A DNA stretch of 64,000 bases, from NCBI GenBank assembly GCA_963989385.1, contig OZ022501.1, positions 91,620,979-91,684,978 on the forward strand, read 5' to 3'. This stretch comes from Ctena decussata. Its lineage: Eukaryota > Mollusca > Bivalvia > Lucinida > Lucinidae. Below the pieces are notes generated by a model that saw only the letters and a list, made by a program, of their open reading frames with translations, made no database searches and was not told the DNA's origin. Shown piece after piece: positions 11,150 to 23,961 of the stretch. Position 1 is the stretch's first letter, and each line of letters begins with the position of its first letter. Made by a program: the position numbers and the translations under genes.

Positions 11150-13067
11150 ACAAGTCGCCCAAGGGCAACGATCGCTCACCTGTCAGTATATGCTCAATTT
11201 ATATAAAATTGGTAGTACTACAGTCCCAGTTGCTAGATACCAAGTTTCAAGGCAATTGGCCCCGTGGTTCTGGAGAAGAAGATTTTTCAAGGTTTTTGCC
11301 ATTATATGGGCATGGTGGCCATCTTGGTCATGTGAGTGGACCGAATATATAAACTTTGTTTCCCGCTTTGCCTGAAGGCTGCATTTGAAATTAAATTGAA
11401 ATCTGCCCAGTAGTTTCAGAGGAGAAGTCCTTTAAAAATGTTGACACATTACAGACAAACGACCTTTAGCCAAGATAACTAGATCCATATATGGGCATGT
11501 TGGCCATCTCGGTCATGTGACCCAGACCCCGGGTATAAACTTTCGTTCCCCCATCCCACTGAGACTCCATATGAAATTTGGCTTCAATCGGCCCAGTGGT
11601 TTCAGAGGAGAAGATGTTTGAAAATCTTGACGACGGATGGTCCCACAGAATGACCTTGACCTTTAGTGACATAATATCTTCATCTGGTCATTTAGTCGAC
11701 CATGTATACCAAGTATTGTACCTAATACTTAAATAGTTTCTGAGAAATCCACTGTTTAAGCGTTTTCCCATATAATAGCCTAACGTACCAAAGTTGACCA
11801 TCCCGTAAATTAGGTCAAGGTCAACGCAAGATCATGATTTGTATAAAATATGATGTGCCCGCATGCCCAATGCTACATACCAAGTTTCAAGGTCATAGGC
11901 CTTTTGGTTCTGGAGAAGAAGATTTTTGAAGGGTTTTTACCATATATGGGCATGGCGGCCATCTTGGTCATGTGACCTGGACCAAATATATAAACTTTCG
12001 TTCCCCAATCCCACTGAGACTCCATATGAAATTTGGCTTCAATCAGCCCAGTGGTTTCAGAGGAGAAGATGTTTGAAAATCTTGACGACGGATGGTCCGA
12101 CGGAATGACCTTGACCTTTAGTGACATAATAGCTTCATCTGGTCATTTAGTCGACCATATATACCAAGTATTGTACCTTAGACTTAAATAGTTTCTGAGA
12201 AATCCACTGTTTAAGCGTTTTCCAATATAAAAGCCTAACGTACCAAAGTTGACCATGCCGTAAATACGGTCAAGGTCAACGCAAGGTCATGATTTGTATA
12301 AACTTTGATGGGCCCGCATGCCCGATGCTACACACCAAGTTTCAAGGTCATAGGCCTTTTGGTTCTGGAGAAGAAGATTTTTGAAGGGTTTTTACCATAT
12401 ATATGGGCATGGCGGCCATCTTGGTCATGTGACCTGGACCAAATATATAAACTTTTGTTCCCCCATCCCACTGAGACTCCATATGAAATTTGGCTTCAAT
12501 TGGCCTAGTGGTTTCTGAGGAGAAGATGTTTGAAAATCTTGACGACGGATGGTCCGACGGAATGACCTTGACCTTTAGTGACATAATATCTTCATCTGGT
12601 CATTTAGTCAACCATGTATACCAAGTATTGTACCTTAGACTTAAATAGTTTCTGAGAAATCCACCGTTTAAGCGTTTTCCCATATAAAAGCCTAACGTAC
12701 CAAAGTTGACCATGTCATAAATTAGGTCAAGGTCATCACAAGGTCATGATTTATATAAATTATGATGGGCCCGCATGCCCGATGCTACATACCAAGTTTC
12801 AAGGTCATAGGCCTTTTGATTCTGGAGAAGAAGATTTTTGAAGGGTTTTTACCATATATGGGCGTGGCGGCCATCTTGGTCATGTGACCTGGACCAAATA
12901 TATAAACTTTCGTTCCCCCATCCTGTTAATGCTCCATATGAAATTTGGCTTCAATCCACCCAGTGGTTTCTGAGAAGAAGATGTTTAAAATTGTGGACGC
13001 CGACGACGCCGACGACGACGGACGACGGACCAAGTCTATACTATAAGCTCACCTTGACAGGTGAGCT
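11150..13067 (+). mobile_element. HINE/pearl-like element, 456-bp core monomers
   Basis: The head reads ACAAGTCGCCCAAGGGCAAC with GCTCACCTG. The core has about 3.5 copies of a 456-bp monomer (TTTCAAGGTCATAGGCC at about 11885, 12340 and 12797) containing CATATATGGGCATGGCGGCC. A GACGACG microsatellite follows (12996-13026). The terminal hairpin AGCTCACCT-TGAC-AGGTGAGCT (13046-13067) is followed by AAAAA. Open frames in the core are repeat shadows. It is the same family as 14281-16229 and 61990-64000. Confidence 0.75.
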
Positions 13068-13159
13068 AAAAATCGATCTTAAGCCGGAAAATTCAAATAC
13101 ATGTATCCTCTATATACATTGAGTTATTAGATGAAGATCACAGCCAGTTGCGCATGCTC

Positions 13160-14280
13160 GGTTAGACGGTTTCAGTATCGGATAAGGATCAGTGTAATCC
13201 TTGGACCAAATCACTTGGACCGTTGGACCTTGGACTGGTCCAACTCGGACTGCACTGGTGTAATCCTTGGACCAGTTACCTGTTGGACCAAATTTTCATA
13301 CAGGTAACAGGTAGTTTCAATGGTTAAATAAACACTGATAATTAGGTGTAAGTGTCATTGCAAAACAATAATTACCAGTCAAACCATTCAAAGAATTTGA
13401 ATTCTAAAATTAATTTAAAAACTTTGATTTGATTTAGTAAATAGTGATACTAACAAAATCCAGCTGTCTTTTCTATTAAGAAAAAATATTTATTTATTTT
13501 TTTTTTGAAAAAAAGAAAAAGTATGATATTTTATCCAAACTATCATTTTACTGACGCGTATAACATTTCATTTTCCTTTTTGTTATTTTATTTTTCTTTT
13601 ATTTTTATTTTTGCCTTCAACAGCACATAACATTACTGGCAGTGGAAATGAATACTTTGACTTGAATCTGTCAAATTTGATACAGATCAGTTTCAATTTT
13701 TTACATGTGATAATTTTAGAAAAGTTTTCATAGCAGAATATATAAGTGGAAAAGTTACATTTCTATGTAGAAGTTATGCTGAAAGAAAAAAGCAAGCTGG
13801 CAGATGAAAAGAAAAATTATGCTATTTATAAAACAAGTTTAAAGACAAATAAACTTTTTGCGTAATGATTCAATAAATCTAGCACACTTCATGAGACATA
13901 TAATTTTTAATGCAATCTGTACTTATATACTTGTACACATGATAAAATGAAAAGAATTATGTGATACAGTTACCTGCTGTATTAAATCACTTGGGCTGCT
14001 GGAACTTGGACTGATATGGAGTAATACTTGGACCGGCTACCTGTTGGATCATACTGGAAAATTGTTGGGCCAAATTTATCTGAATCAGTGATGTTCTTTT
14101 TGACTTTCTTTTAGCATTACTAATATTTTGATAGATCGGTAGTTACTAGTTCATACATTAAAACAAATAATAAAGACATATATTTCACTCATGGGAACGA
14201 ATATAAAAAAATACTTTGACTATTTACCTGTTGGACCAAATTTACTTGGACCGATGTCAGTGTTGACACAAAAATATGCA
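13160..14280. repeat. TTGGACC-rich repeat region flanking AT-rich DNA
   Basis: Bases 13186-13312 carry many TTGGACC/GGTCCAA words. Similar stretches occur at 13975-14075 and 14220-14260, and an inverted copy of ~125 bp lies at 25905-26035. The AT-rich interior (13315-13970) shows nothing recognised. Confidence 0.6.
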
Positions 14281-16229
14281 TTTTTAGCTCACCTGAGCCA
14301 GCGGCTCCGGGGGAGCTTATAGGATGGTAAGGCTCCGTCGTCCGTCGTCGTCCGTCGTCCGTCCGTCCACAATTTCAAAGGACTTCTCCTCTGAAACCGC
14401 TGGGCCAATTGTAACCAAATTTCATATATGGCCTCCAGAGGAAGGGGGAACGAAAAGTTGTTCAAACCGTCCTGGTCACATGATCAACATGGCCGCCACG
14501 CCCATATATGGTAAAAACCTAAAAAAATCTTCTCCAGAACCAATAGGCCGATGGCCTTGAAACTTGGTATGTAGCATCGGGTACACGAGTACTACCAAGA
14601 TTGTTCAAATTATTACCTTGGGTTGACCTTGACCTTTTTTACGGCAAGGTCAAATTTGCTTCCTTGTGCTTTTATATGGGAAAATGCTAGAACATAAGAT
14701 ATCTTGAAAACTGTTAAAGATTTTGGGCTAAAAGTCAATGTCTACAGTCATCTTAATGAGTACATGAAGATTTATGAGTACAAAAGGTCAAGGTCATTCT
14801 TTGACCTTTGACCCAGAACTCTCATATTTTGACAATTTTAAACAATCTTCTCAACAGCCACTGGGCCAATTGTAGCCAACTTTCATATAGAGCCTTCAGG
14901 GGTTGAGGGAACGAAAATTTATTCATACGGTCCAGGTCACATGACCAGCATGGCCGCCAATGCCCATATATGGTAAAAACCTTGAAAAATCTTCTCCAGA
15001 ACCAATTGACCGATGGCCTTGAAACTTGGTATGTAGCATTGGGTACTCATGTACTATCAAGATTGTTCAAATTATTACCTTGGGTTGACCTTGACCTTTT
15101 TACGGCAAGGTCAAATGTGGGAAAATGCTAGAACATAAGATTTCATGGGAAGTTTTGAAGATTAAGGTATAAAAATTGGTATATGCAGTCATCTTTAATG
15201 AGTACAATGAAGATTTGTGAGAACAAGAGGTCAAGGTCATTCTTTGACCTTTGACCCTGAACTCTCATATTTTGACAATTTCAAACAATCTTCTCAAAAA
15301 CCACTGGGCCAATTGTAAACAAATTTCATATAGAGCCTTAGGTTGAGGGAATGAAAATTTGTTCAAACGGTTCAGGTCACATGACCAACATGGCCGCCAT
15401 GCCCATATATGATAAAAACCTAAAAAAATCTTCTTCTCCAGAACCAGTTGACCGATGGCCTTGAAACTTGGTATGTAGCATTGGGTACTCCAGTACTATC
15501 AAGAGTGTTCAAAATGATGACCTTGGGGTGATCTTGGCCATTTAACAGCAAGGTCAAATATGGGAAAATGCTAGAACATAAGATTTCATGGAAAGTTTTG
15601 AAGATTTAGGCCTAAAAATTGGTAAATACAGTTATCTTAATGTGTACATCAAGATTCATGAGTACAAGAGGTCAAGGTCGTTCTTTGACCTTTGACCCTG
15701 AATTCTCAGAATAGTTTGACAATTTCAAACTTCTCCTTAAAAGCCAATTTGCCAATTATAACCAAATATTAAATAGAGCCTTCAGGGGTCAAGGAAATGA
15801 AAATTTCTTCAAATGGTCTGGGTTACATGACCAACATGGCCACCATATATGGTAAAAACCTTTCAAAATCTTTTTCTCCAGAACCAATTGATCAATGGCC
15901 TTGAAACTTGGTATGTAGCGTTGGGTACTCCAGTACTATCAAGATTATTCAAATTATGACCTTGGTTGACCTTGACCTTTTTTACAGCAAGGTCAAATAT
16001 GGGAAAATGCTAGAACATAAGATTTCATGGAAAGTTTTGAAAAGTTTTGCCTAAAAAATGGTATATATGGTTGCCTTAATGAGTACATGAAGATTTATGA
16101 GTACAATAGGTCATGGTCATTCTTTGACTTTTGACCCAAGACTCATATTTAGACAATTTCAAAACATAAGAAAAAGCCACTTTGCCAATTGTTCAGGTGA
16201 GCGATACAGGGCCTCATGGCCCTCTTGTT
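14281..16229 (-). mobile_element. HINE/pearl-like element, 462-bp core, minus orientation
   Basis: Reads in reverse: TTTTTAGCTCACCTGAGCC tail at the left, a CGTCCGT microsatellite (14334-14370), about four 462-bp monomers, and the head GAGCGATACAGGGCC...GGCCCTCTTGT at 16200-16229. Monomers share AACTTGGTATGTAGCA and GGTTGACCTTGACC with the plus-strand element at 61990. Confidence 0.75.
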
Positions 16230-18249
16230 ATTTTACATCTTTCAAAATTTAAGATTTTCAGTCATGAATAATGATCACAAGCGGACTAGTGGATTTAGGT
16301 GGATGGTTTATAAGGGGAAGTAATTATGCAAGACTTAAAGATTTACACCCTGAACATTTCAATTAACTTTCTCACAAAACATTACATTCTAGGCATGATA
16401 ATGATTGCTATTAAAAGTATATTTATCTGCCCAATTTATGATTTGTGATGGCCGATGGAAACAGAATTTAAGAAAATACACAAAAAGAGCGTTAACAGCG
16501 GCCCGCCATTCCCGCCAAGAAATAAAGACTGGAATAATTAATCAGGTTAAAGTTATATCATGAATTTTACAGTCTTTCTTTAATCGACTTCAGACAGTTA
16601 TTGGCTGAAAAGAACTCACGTGCACAGATTAGAGGTTAATGCTATTGTGAAGTTATTTACTCCTCCGATCATAAAATTGAAAACATGCTTGCAGAAACAC
16701 CTGTGGGAGTCGATCAATTTATTACGACAAACTATTCTTGAATATACAAGAAGGGTACGCATTGATATATCGTGTCTGCCTCTGTAACAAAGATGTTTTC
16801 GCTGAAGATTTTTTGGACAAAACTTAATTATGTTGCATACAACTAACCAGTTTCATAACTTTGTGATCATTTCGTAATGAAATACGAGGGAGTGTACCTT
16901 TAACCTATACATGTATTATCTAAATCATGATCAATTTGCAAAGTATCAGTAATCTTGGAGATTTTCAAACTGTTCAATGTTTGCAAATGTGTGGTTTCTT
17001 AAATGGGCGTTTGCTGATCATACTGGTAACTGTATGATCAAGCTTTATCTTGGCTTTATCTGGGTTGACTGCCAGTGGTAGCATATTTAGTACTCAGACC
17101 ATCTGGACCGCTGGCTTAGCAGGCCAGTGCTTAACTGATTGAGCTATTGTGGGGCCTATCTTGTTAAGAAAGGAGATATACATGTAATGGGCTTTTACCT
17201 TAATTGGGAAATTAAAGAAATATATACTGCAATGCATATAATGGTTAGTCCGAATATTTAGATTTGAACAATAATGGCAAATGCAAAAGTGTGAAGGAAA
17301 AAAAAATGGTCTCATTGTTCTTTAACTTTTTTGTATTTGTATTTCTTGGTAACATTTCATTGTTTTATCCCTATTTAATTTTATCCCTATTTATGGGGGA
17401 GAGTCAACTAGTATGTCCTTTTGCTCTTTTTTCCTTGGTCAGTGAAAAAAAAATATCACATATACCATATTCATCCTAATAAAAACCCCTGCTCTAGCTA
17501 CCTCTTTTCCTAAAATAATGCTATCTTAACTTTTGAATTCCTGTTTGTTTCTCTGGATAATTAAAGTAGCTTTTTGAAATGTGGTCTTCTCTTAAAGAGT
17601 TGACCCTATACTGAGAAAGGGGGCAAAAATAGTAGAGTTAATTGCTTCTTCTGAAAGTATACCCATTACCTTATATTGCTACTAAGAGTTTTTTTGGCAG
17701 TGGCTGATTTACTACAATCTAGGCCCCCTCGCACCCCCCCTTTCGTAAAATGAAATACCCCCCCCCCCCACCCCCTGGGTATTTAATAGGATTAATATGG
17801 TATATCTGTTGTTCTACAGTGCAGGATTCAGGCAGTTATCAAAATATGTATGTGACAAGCTACCTGTTAGGACTGTATATTGTAATTTTCTAACAGTAGC
17901 AGCTACTAGAGTGTGTCAGAACTCCAATAAACAGTAGGGGGCTGTCAATTTATGAAATCACAGTACATTACCATATATACAGTAAACATTTCTAGTGTGC
18001 ATTTTCAGTTTTATAACTGTTTTTCTCTCTCCTTTTTTTCTAGAAAAAAATCAATGATAAAATATATTTGTTCATAAATATTATCTCAAAATAAGTTTTA
18101 CATCACATTTTATGTTGTGCAACAGATATCATACTGTTAGTGTTTGTTAAATATTCCAAACAGAAGCACAATATTCTGAGATTGTAACTAAATAAAAAAA
18201 ATGTCATAAATTGTTTTGGAGACAGATAATGCAATTTGTAAATAGTCCA
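16230..18249. other. No gene seen; tRNA-like SINE fragment at 17090-17155
   Basis: Mostly AT-rich. On the minus strand 17155-17090 has AATAGCTCAATCAGTTAAGC and CTGGCCTGCT, resembling the 5' part of the tRNA-like segment at 44847, probably a decayed tRNA-derived SINE. A C-rich run lies near 17727-17775. Confidence 0.4.
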
Positions 18250-18425
18250 TTTTTAGCTCGCCTGAACGAAAGTTCAGGAAGAGCTATTGTTGTCAACCTG
18301 GCGTCGGCGTCCGCGTCGGCGTCCGCGTCCGCGTCGGCGTCCGAAATGGATGTTTTGGTTAAAGTTTTTTTATGTGATGGGCAATGCGCTGCAGGCGAGC
18401 TATCCTGTACGCGGACAGGTCTTGT
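18250..18425 (-). mobile_element. Core-less mini HINE-like element
   Basis: Only the ends remain. The reversed tail with hairpin GCCTGAACGAAAGTTCAGG (same family as 37871-37911) and a GCGTCG microsatellite (18301-18343) are joined after a ~35-base linker to the head GGCGAGCTATCCTGT...ACAGGTCTTGT. No tandem core. About 175 bp. Confidence 0.65.
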
Positions 18426-19121
18426 TTTTATTAAAATATTTTAAAGATATTTTCCATGCATAATGGCCATTATTTCTGCATCACGCTTGAACTGTTCATA
18501 CTTTATAAGAATTTCATTGTCATTTGTGTCCCTGATATAACTATTTACTAAGGTGCAGAGGAGATGGGATTCGATCCAAACCATAATTATAAACTACTGT
18601 TATTAGAGCAGCCTTGATGAGGCAGTTCTAATGAGGGACAACAAAATGGGTTGTTATGGAGCATATTAACAGAATTTATCTTATAATTATCATCACCAAC
18701 CACCCTTTATTGGTCTGTCAGTATTGCTTAATTATGATACTTTGAGAATATATAAAACTTGAGTTTAGGCATCTTTACTGCTGATAGGACTATGGAGACT
18801 TTAAAACATGCACGTTAAAATGCAGAAAAACGCAGATGTGAACCTAATTGGATAACATTATTCATACCACTTATTTATGGATTTTTTTTTTCTGTTTCTT
18901 TTCTTTTTCTTCTATTTTTATACCATAAGTTACCTAAATATTTGGACACTAACAAACTACTGTCATTCCAGCATATCTTATTGTCCTTCTTTGTGTCAGT
19001 CTTATGGTCTGGAACCTAAAACTTTTTCAAGTGGAAAATATAAAATTTTATGTATTCTGAGATATTAATTCTCTCTGTTTATATTGAAAAAATGGGGAAA
19101 ACTATGAGTAATATAGAGGAT
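18426..19121. other. No gene seen
   Basis: AT-rich; a T-rich run at 18880-18920. No recognised family. Confidence 0.4.
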
Positions 19122-19271
19122 ATTTGACTTTTTCAGTGTAAGATCGATTTTTATTTCACCGAATGAACACCAAAGGCAGTATTTTCACGAGTGGCGAAGC
19201 CACGATTGAAAATACCACTTTTGGTGTTCATGAGTGAAATAAAAATTCATCTTACACTGAAAAAGTCAAAT
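19122..19271. mobile_element. Palindromic MITE (TTTGACTTTTTCAGTGTAAG ends)
   Basis: A 150-bp near-perfect inverted repeat centred near 19195, with arms running TTTGACTTTTTCAGTGTAAG...ACACCAAA. Similarity to the 10940-11149 copy extends ~110 bp beyond the palindrome (to about 19385), so the full element may be larger. Confidence 0.75.
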
Positions 19272-19385
19272 TTTCTATTTCTTTTATGCTTGAAAATCGC
19301 AATAACTCTGTTTATTCAAGAGCGTCAGCCATCACGACAGAAACACAACTTTTTCCCTAGCCGTTTTGCGTCAAATTTGATTCGT

Positions 19386-20378
19386 CCAGCGTGTTTATTG
19401 GGTATGATATTGGTTGTAAACATAGTTTGCAACTGAAAAATAGCTTCAAATACCATTTTGTAAACAGATCTCCAAAGAATGCCTACAGGAGACTCAGGCG
19501 GCCTGACGTCGCATGCAGTAAAAGTGTTACGTTGGCGCTTTAAGTGACGTCATTAACGTCGTGATGACGTGCAAACATGCATGACGTAATTTTTGCCAAG
19601 CCTGATAAGATTTGGCCAATTAATCAACAATAAACTTGAGGCTATTTCACAAAAATCCTATTTCTGAAACAGTGAAATCGAAAGTGATAATTTCACTGTT
19701 TGAAACGGTGAGATTATCAGTTTCGATTTCACCGAGAAATCTCTATAATTCATTGAGAAGTATAAAAGAAAAAGCTATTTCTACCCTACAATTAATTTTC
19801 ACAGATTCGTTATCCTATCCTAAATAGTTCTGAGTTAACACACTTTTATATTTTGGCTAGTAATAGAAAATCAATAAGACTATGAAGCCAATTACTGTAC
19901 AGGAGATGTATCTCCTATTTCTGACTGAATCTGTATTGAAAGCCACTTTGTCAAAATTAGAGGGTGGTCGGGTGGTGGGATGGTGCTGTGTATAAGGACC
20001 TCTGACGGTACCAATGCATATCTGCCTATTTTTCGACAAATAATTGCACCTTCCTCGGGCAGCAAAATGTGAAATATTTGGCATAAATATGTAGACTTGT
20101 GTACTATAAAGACATTTTAACAGTGATTTTGAAAAATATATCATGCCTTTAGACTAACTTAAACCGATTTTATCAAGAGGGGTATGTGAATTTTTCGGTC
20201 TCTGAAAATAAGTCCATTTTTTTAGTTTTCTGATAATCATATATCAAAATTTTAATAGACAACTATGATTAAACTGACGCACACACTACTGTTACTGATA
20301 TTATGCAATATTTTTTCAGTAATAAGGACTTTAGCCTATTTTTAGATATAAAGGGTGTAAGTACCCCACCCACTTTTT
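19386..20378. other. No gene seen
   Basis: Unique-looking DNA. AAGGACCTCTGACGGT (about 19996-20011) recurs inverted near 20845-20860, possibly short ends of an old element. Bases 19660-19740 hold a short GTGAAATCGAAA-type repeat. Confidence 0.4.
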
Positions 20379-20634
20379 CAGTTTCTCAGCTGTAGACTAT
20401 CTTTTCCCCCCGTGCCTCAGCAAGCCACTCACATATAATGTGTATTATGATAGTACGCACATACATGCAAAGTGGCTAGCTGACGCACGGGGGGGGGGGG
20501 GGGGGGGTCAGTTTCTCAGCTGTAGACTATCTTTTCCCCCCGTGCCTCAGCAAGCCACTCACATATAATGTGTATTATGATAGTACGCACATACATGCAA
20601 AGTGGCTAGCTGACGCACGGGGGGGGGGGGGGGG
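20379..20634. repeat. 130-bp direct duplication of a poly-G-ended palindromic element
   Basis: Two copies 130 bp apart (20379 and 20509). Each holds an inverted pair, CCCCCCGTGCCTCAGC and GCTAGCTGACGCACGGGGGG, and ends in a G run. The G runs may be mis-sized in assembly. Confidence 0.75.
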
Positions 20635-21090
20635 GTAGTATCTTTAAAAAACTTTTCCTGTTTCCATTACGTTTACTTATAAAATTTGGCTTTTTCCACC
20701 AAAAATTGAAGTCTATGTGCTAAAAAGTCAGAAGTAAAATTCATAGCCAGTCAGGGGAAGTTGAGAGCAACAAATTTCAAGAGGAATTATTGGGTATATC
20801 AAAAACTTAACTTTGACTGATTTTATAGGCAAATTAACATTACAACCGTCAGAGGTCCTTTCTAATGCCGGGGCGTCCTACTGATTTGGAACATAGGGCA
20901 AGGGCTTACTATGCTTGCAGTAGGTGTGCAGGCCCAGATCCAGACCACCGCGTTGTGGTGGGGTTCTGGATAACTTATGGGGATGGAAGGTGCCGAGATG
21001 TGTGTTTTGGGGGGAGGGGAGAGGGGCTGTGTGTTAGTGGGGCTTGAAAATATATAGGGATCGTTTTGTTGAGAATTTTTGACCATGAAA
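20635..21090. other. No gene seen
   Basis: G-rich patches (21000-21045) and short open frames without any recognised domain. Confidence 0.4.
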
Positions 21091-21162
21091 TATATATGTT
21101 GTGATAACTCATTAGAATCGCCTCACTGAGGCGATTCTAATCAGATGTCACAACATATGTTT
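21091..21162. mobile_element. Short palindrome related to the 53942 MITE core
   Basis: ATATATGTTGTGAT...GATTAGAATCGCCTCA is followed by its inverse and ATGTCACAACATATGT. The ACATATGTTGTGAC end matches the middle of the MITEs at 53942 and 57002. Confidence 0.6.
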
Positions 21163-21746
21163 TAATTCAACCAGGCCCAAGTGGCGGGGCTGAAGCCCCA
21201 AAGCCCACCCCATGGATCCAGGACTGGGTGGGGGTGGGGTTGTTTGGACATTTTTTCTCTCGTCTATTATTTCTCTTCTTTCTCCCTCTCTCTGGTAGAT
21301 GGCCCGATATAGACTTAAATACTGCCTCAAAGGGCTGTTAAACCCAAAACAATCAATCAGTCGTGAAAATTAAATGCAAAATATAAGTGCATTACCAGTG
21401 ACTTCTACCATTTGACACTTCTGAAATAGTTAATTTTCTATTTGGGACAAAATTAAAATTATTTTGAGCTGTCCCAGTACTTACATCATTACGGTATTCA
21501 CAATGGCTTTTTGATTTTTTAAGTTGAGTCAGTGTGATATTTAAAGTGAACTTTCTATATGGCCTTACATATGTCACTATAATTTACTTATAATATTGTT
21601 ATATAACTTACCGTTAAACAAAATCACCAAACTGAAATTTTCAAGAACCAAAGCAAATTTATCACGAAGCTCAAATCATCAAGTACTTATCTTAAACCCA
21701 TGGTTAGATGATCATTTTCTTCCCTAACTAGAAAATAGATATACAA
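21163..21746. other. No gene seen
   Basis: AT-rich; nothing recognised. Confidence 0.4.
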
Positions 21747-23542
21747 ACTAGAATTGTTTTTCTACGAAAAAACAGAATGTCTCCCCCCTTTTTGATGTCA
21801 AAAGGATCAGTCATTAAGACGCCAAGGGAAAAACAATATGTTTCCCTACTCTGAAGCAGGGATTCATTATAAGTAAAAAGTATAAATGCAAGAGTTATAG
21901 TTGTTATGCTCTGCATGTCATGTAATGTTGACTGATATTCATATTTAGTTTTTGTCAAAAAATATAAATGCAAGAGTTACAGTGCTCTGCACTTCGTCTA
22001 TTTATATGTTGACTGATATTTGTATGAAGTTTCATGAATATAGCTTAAATGGTTTTCAAGTTATAGAGCTTAGACGATTGAGACACGATTTTGTGAATGA
22101 CAAAGTTCCAAGGGAAATAACTCAAATAGTATAAATGCTGTGCTCTGCAGGTTGTCTAGTGTTGACTGACATTTGTATGACGTTTCGTGAATATAGCTTG
22201 TCCGGTTTTCAAGTAATAAAGCGATTGAGACACGATTTTGTGACTGACAAAGGTCCAAGGGAAATAACTCAAGAAGTATAAATGCAAGAGTTATGGTTCT
22301 TGCACTATGCAATTCTTCTAATGTTGATTGATATTTGTATGAAGTTTCGTGAATATAGCTTGAATGGTTTTCAAGTTATAGAGCAGACACGACTGAGACA
22401 CGATTTTGTGACTGACAAAATTCTAAGGGAAATAACTCAAATAGTATAAATGCTAAAGTTATGGTTCTTGCATTCTGCATGTCGTCTGATGTTAATTGAT
22501 ATTTGTATGAACTTTCATGAATATAGCTTGAATGGTTTTAAAGTTATAGACGGACTCGACTGAGACACAATTTTGTGATGGACAAAGTTCCAAGGGAAAT
22601 AACTCAAAAAGTATAAACGCCAGAGTGCATTCTGCACGTCGTCTGATGTCGATTGATATTTGTATGAACTTTCATGAATATAGCTTGAATGGTTATAAAG
22701 TTATAGACAGACTCGACTGAGACGCAATTTTGTGATGGACAAAGTTCCAAGGGAAATAACTCAAAAAGTATAAATGCCAGAGTTACCATTTGTGCACTCT
22801 GCCTCATGTTGATTGATATTTGTATGAAGTTTCGTGAATAAAGCTTGAGCAGTTTTCAAGTTATAGAGCGGACACAATTGAAACACAATTTTGTGATGGA
22901 CTAAGTTCCAAGGGAAATAACTAAAAAAGTATAAATGCCAGAGTTACCATTCTTGCGCTCTGCACGTCGTCTCATGTTGATTGATATTTATATGAAGTTT
23001 CGCGAATATAGCTTGAGCGGTTTTCAAGTTATAGAACGGACACGATTGAAACACAATTTTGTGATGGACTAAGTTCCAAGAGAAATAACTCAAAAAGTAT
23101 AAATGCCAGAGTTACCATTCTTGCACTCTGCACGTCGTCTCATGTTGATTGATATTTATATGAAGTTTCGCGAATATAGCTTGAGCGGTTTTCAAGTTAT
23201 AGAACGGACACGATTGAAACACAATTTTGTGATGGACTAAGTTCCAAGGGAAATAACTCAAAAAGTATGAATGCCAGAGTTACCATTCTTGCACTCTGCA
23301 CGTCGTCTCATGTTGATTGATATTTATATGAAGTTTGGCGAATATAGCTTGAGCGGTTTGGTCCTTTGAGATCATGGAATATATTCTGAGAAGTCAGAAA
23401 TGATCATACGTTTAGATTCATTTTCTAAACAAATTTGAAATATTTTGGTATTTTTCGACTTATATCAGTCTTTGAGACGACTGCCATGTTAAACCTGCAA
23501 ATTTACTGTTTTTTTCCTCTGGCTCCTTGTGCCAGATTTAAA

Positions 23543-23586
23543 GGGTCACTGATGAGGCTTGAATAGCCGAAACCGCGGTATGGCCC
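23543..23586 (+). ncRNA. Type I hammerhead ribozyme, unit 1
   Basis: Stem I strand GGGTCA (23543-23548) pairs with TGGCCC (23581-23586), with one G-U. The core CTGATGA is at 23549-23555. Stem II is GGCT/AGCC with loop TGAAT (23556-23568). GAAA is at 23569-23572. Stem III is ACC/GGT with a two-base GC loop and ends in the cleavage triplet GTA (23578-23580). The predicted cut is after 23580. All invariant hammerhead core bases are present. Stem III (ACCGCGGT) is self-complementary, as in hammerheads that act as dimers. A CTGGC/GCCAG hairpin sits just upstream at 23519-23535. Confidence 0.88.
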
Positions 23587-23917
23587 AACTTCTTACTTAT
23601 GAATGTTTTCTTTGCTCTTAAAGGATCTAAACTTTTATCATTATTTACTATCACTGCAGCTGGATGTTGTGCCGTGTGGCGGCCGTAAAAAGTCTCCCCG
23701 CACTCATCTATAGTGCAGATTATATTTTCCTTTTGGTCCTTTGAGATCATGGAATATATTCTGAGAAGTCAGAAATGATCATACGTTTAGATTCATTTTC
23801 TAAACAAATTTGAAATATTTTGGTATTTTTCGACTTATATCAGTCTTTGAGACGACTGCCATGTTAAACCTGCAAATTTACTGTTTTTTTCCTCTGGCTC
23901 CTTGTGCCAGATTTAAA

Positions 23918-23961
23918 GGGTCACTGATGAGGCTTGAATAGCCGAAACCGCGGTATGGCCC
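23918..23961 (+). ncRNA. Type I hammerhead ribozyme, unit 2
   Basis: Identical to the unit 1 motif, exactly 375 bp downstream. The predicted cut is after 23955. Cleavage here and in unit 1 would release a 375-nt monomer (23581-23955). Confidence 0.88.
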
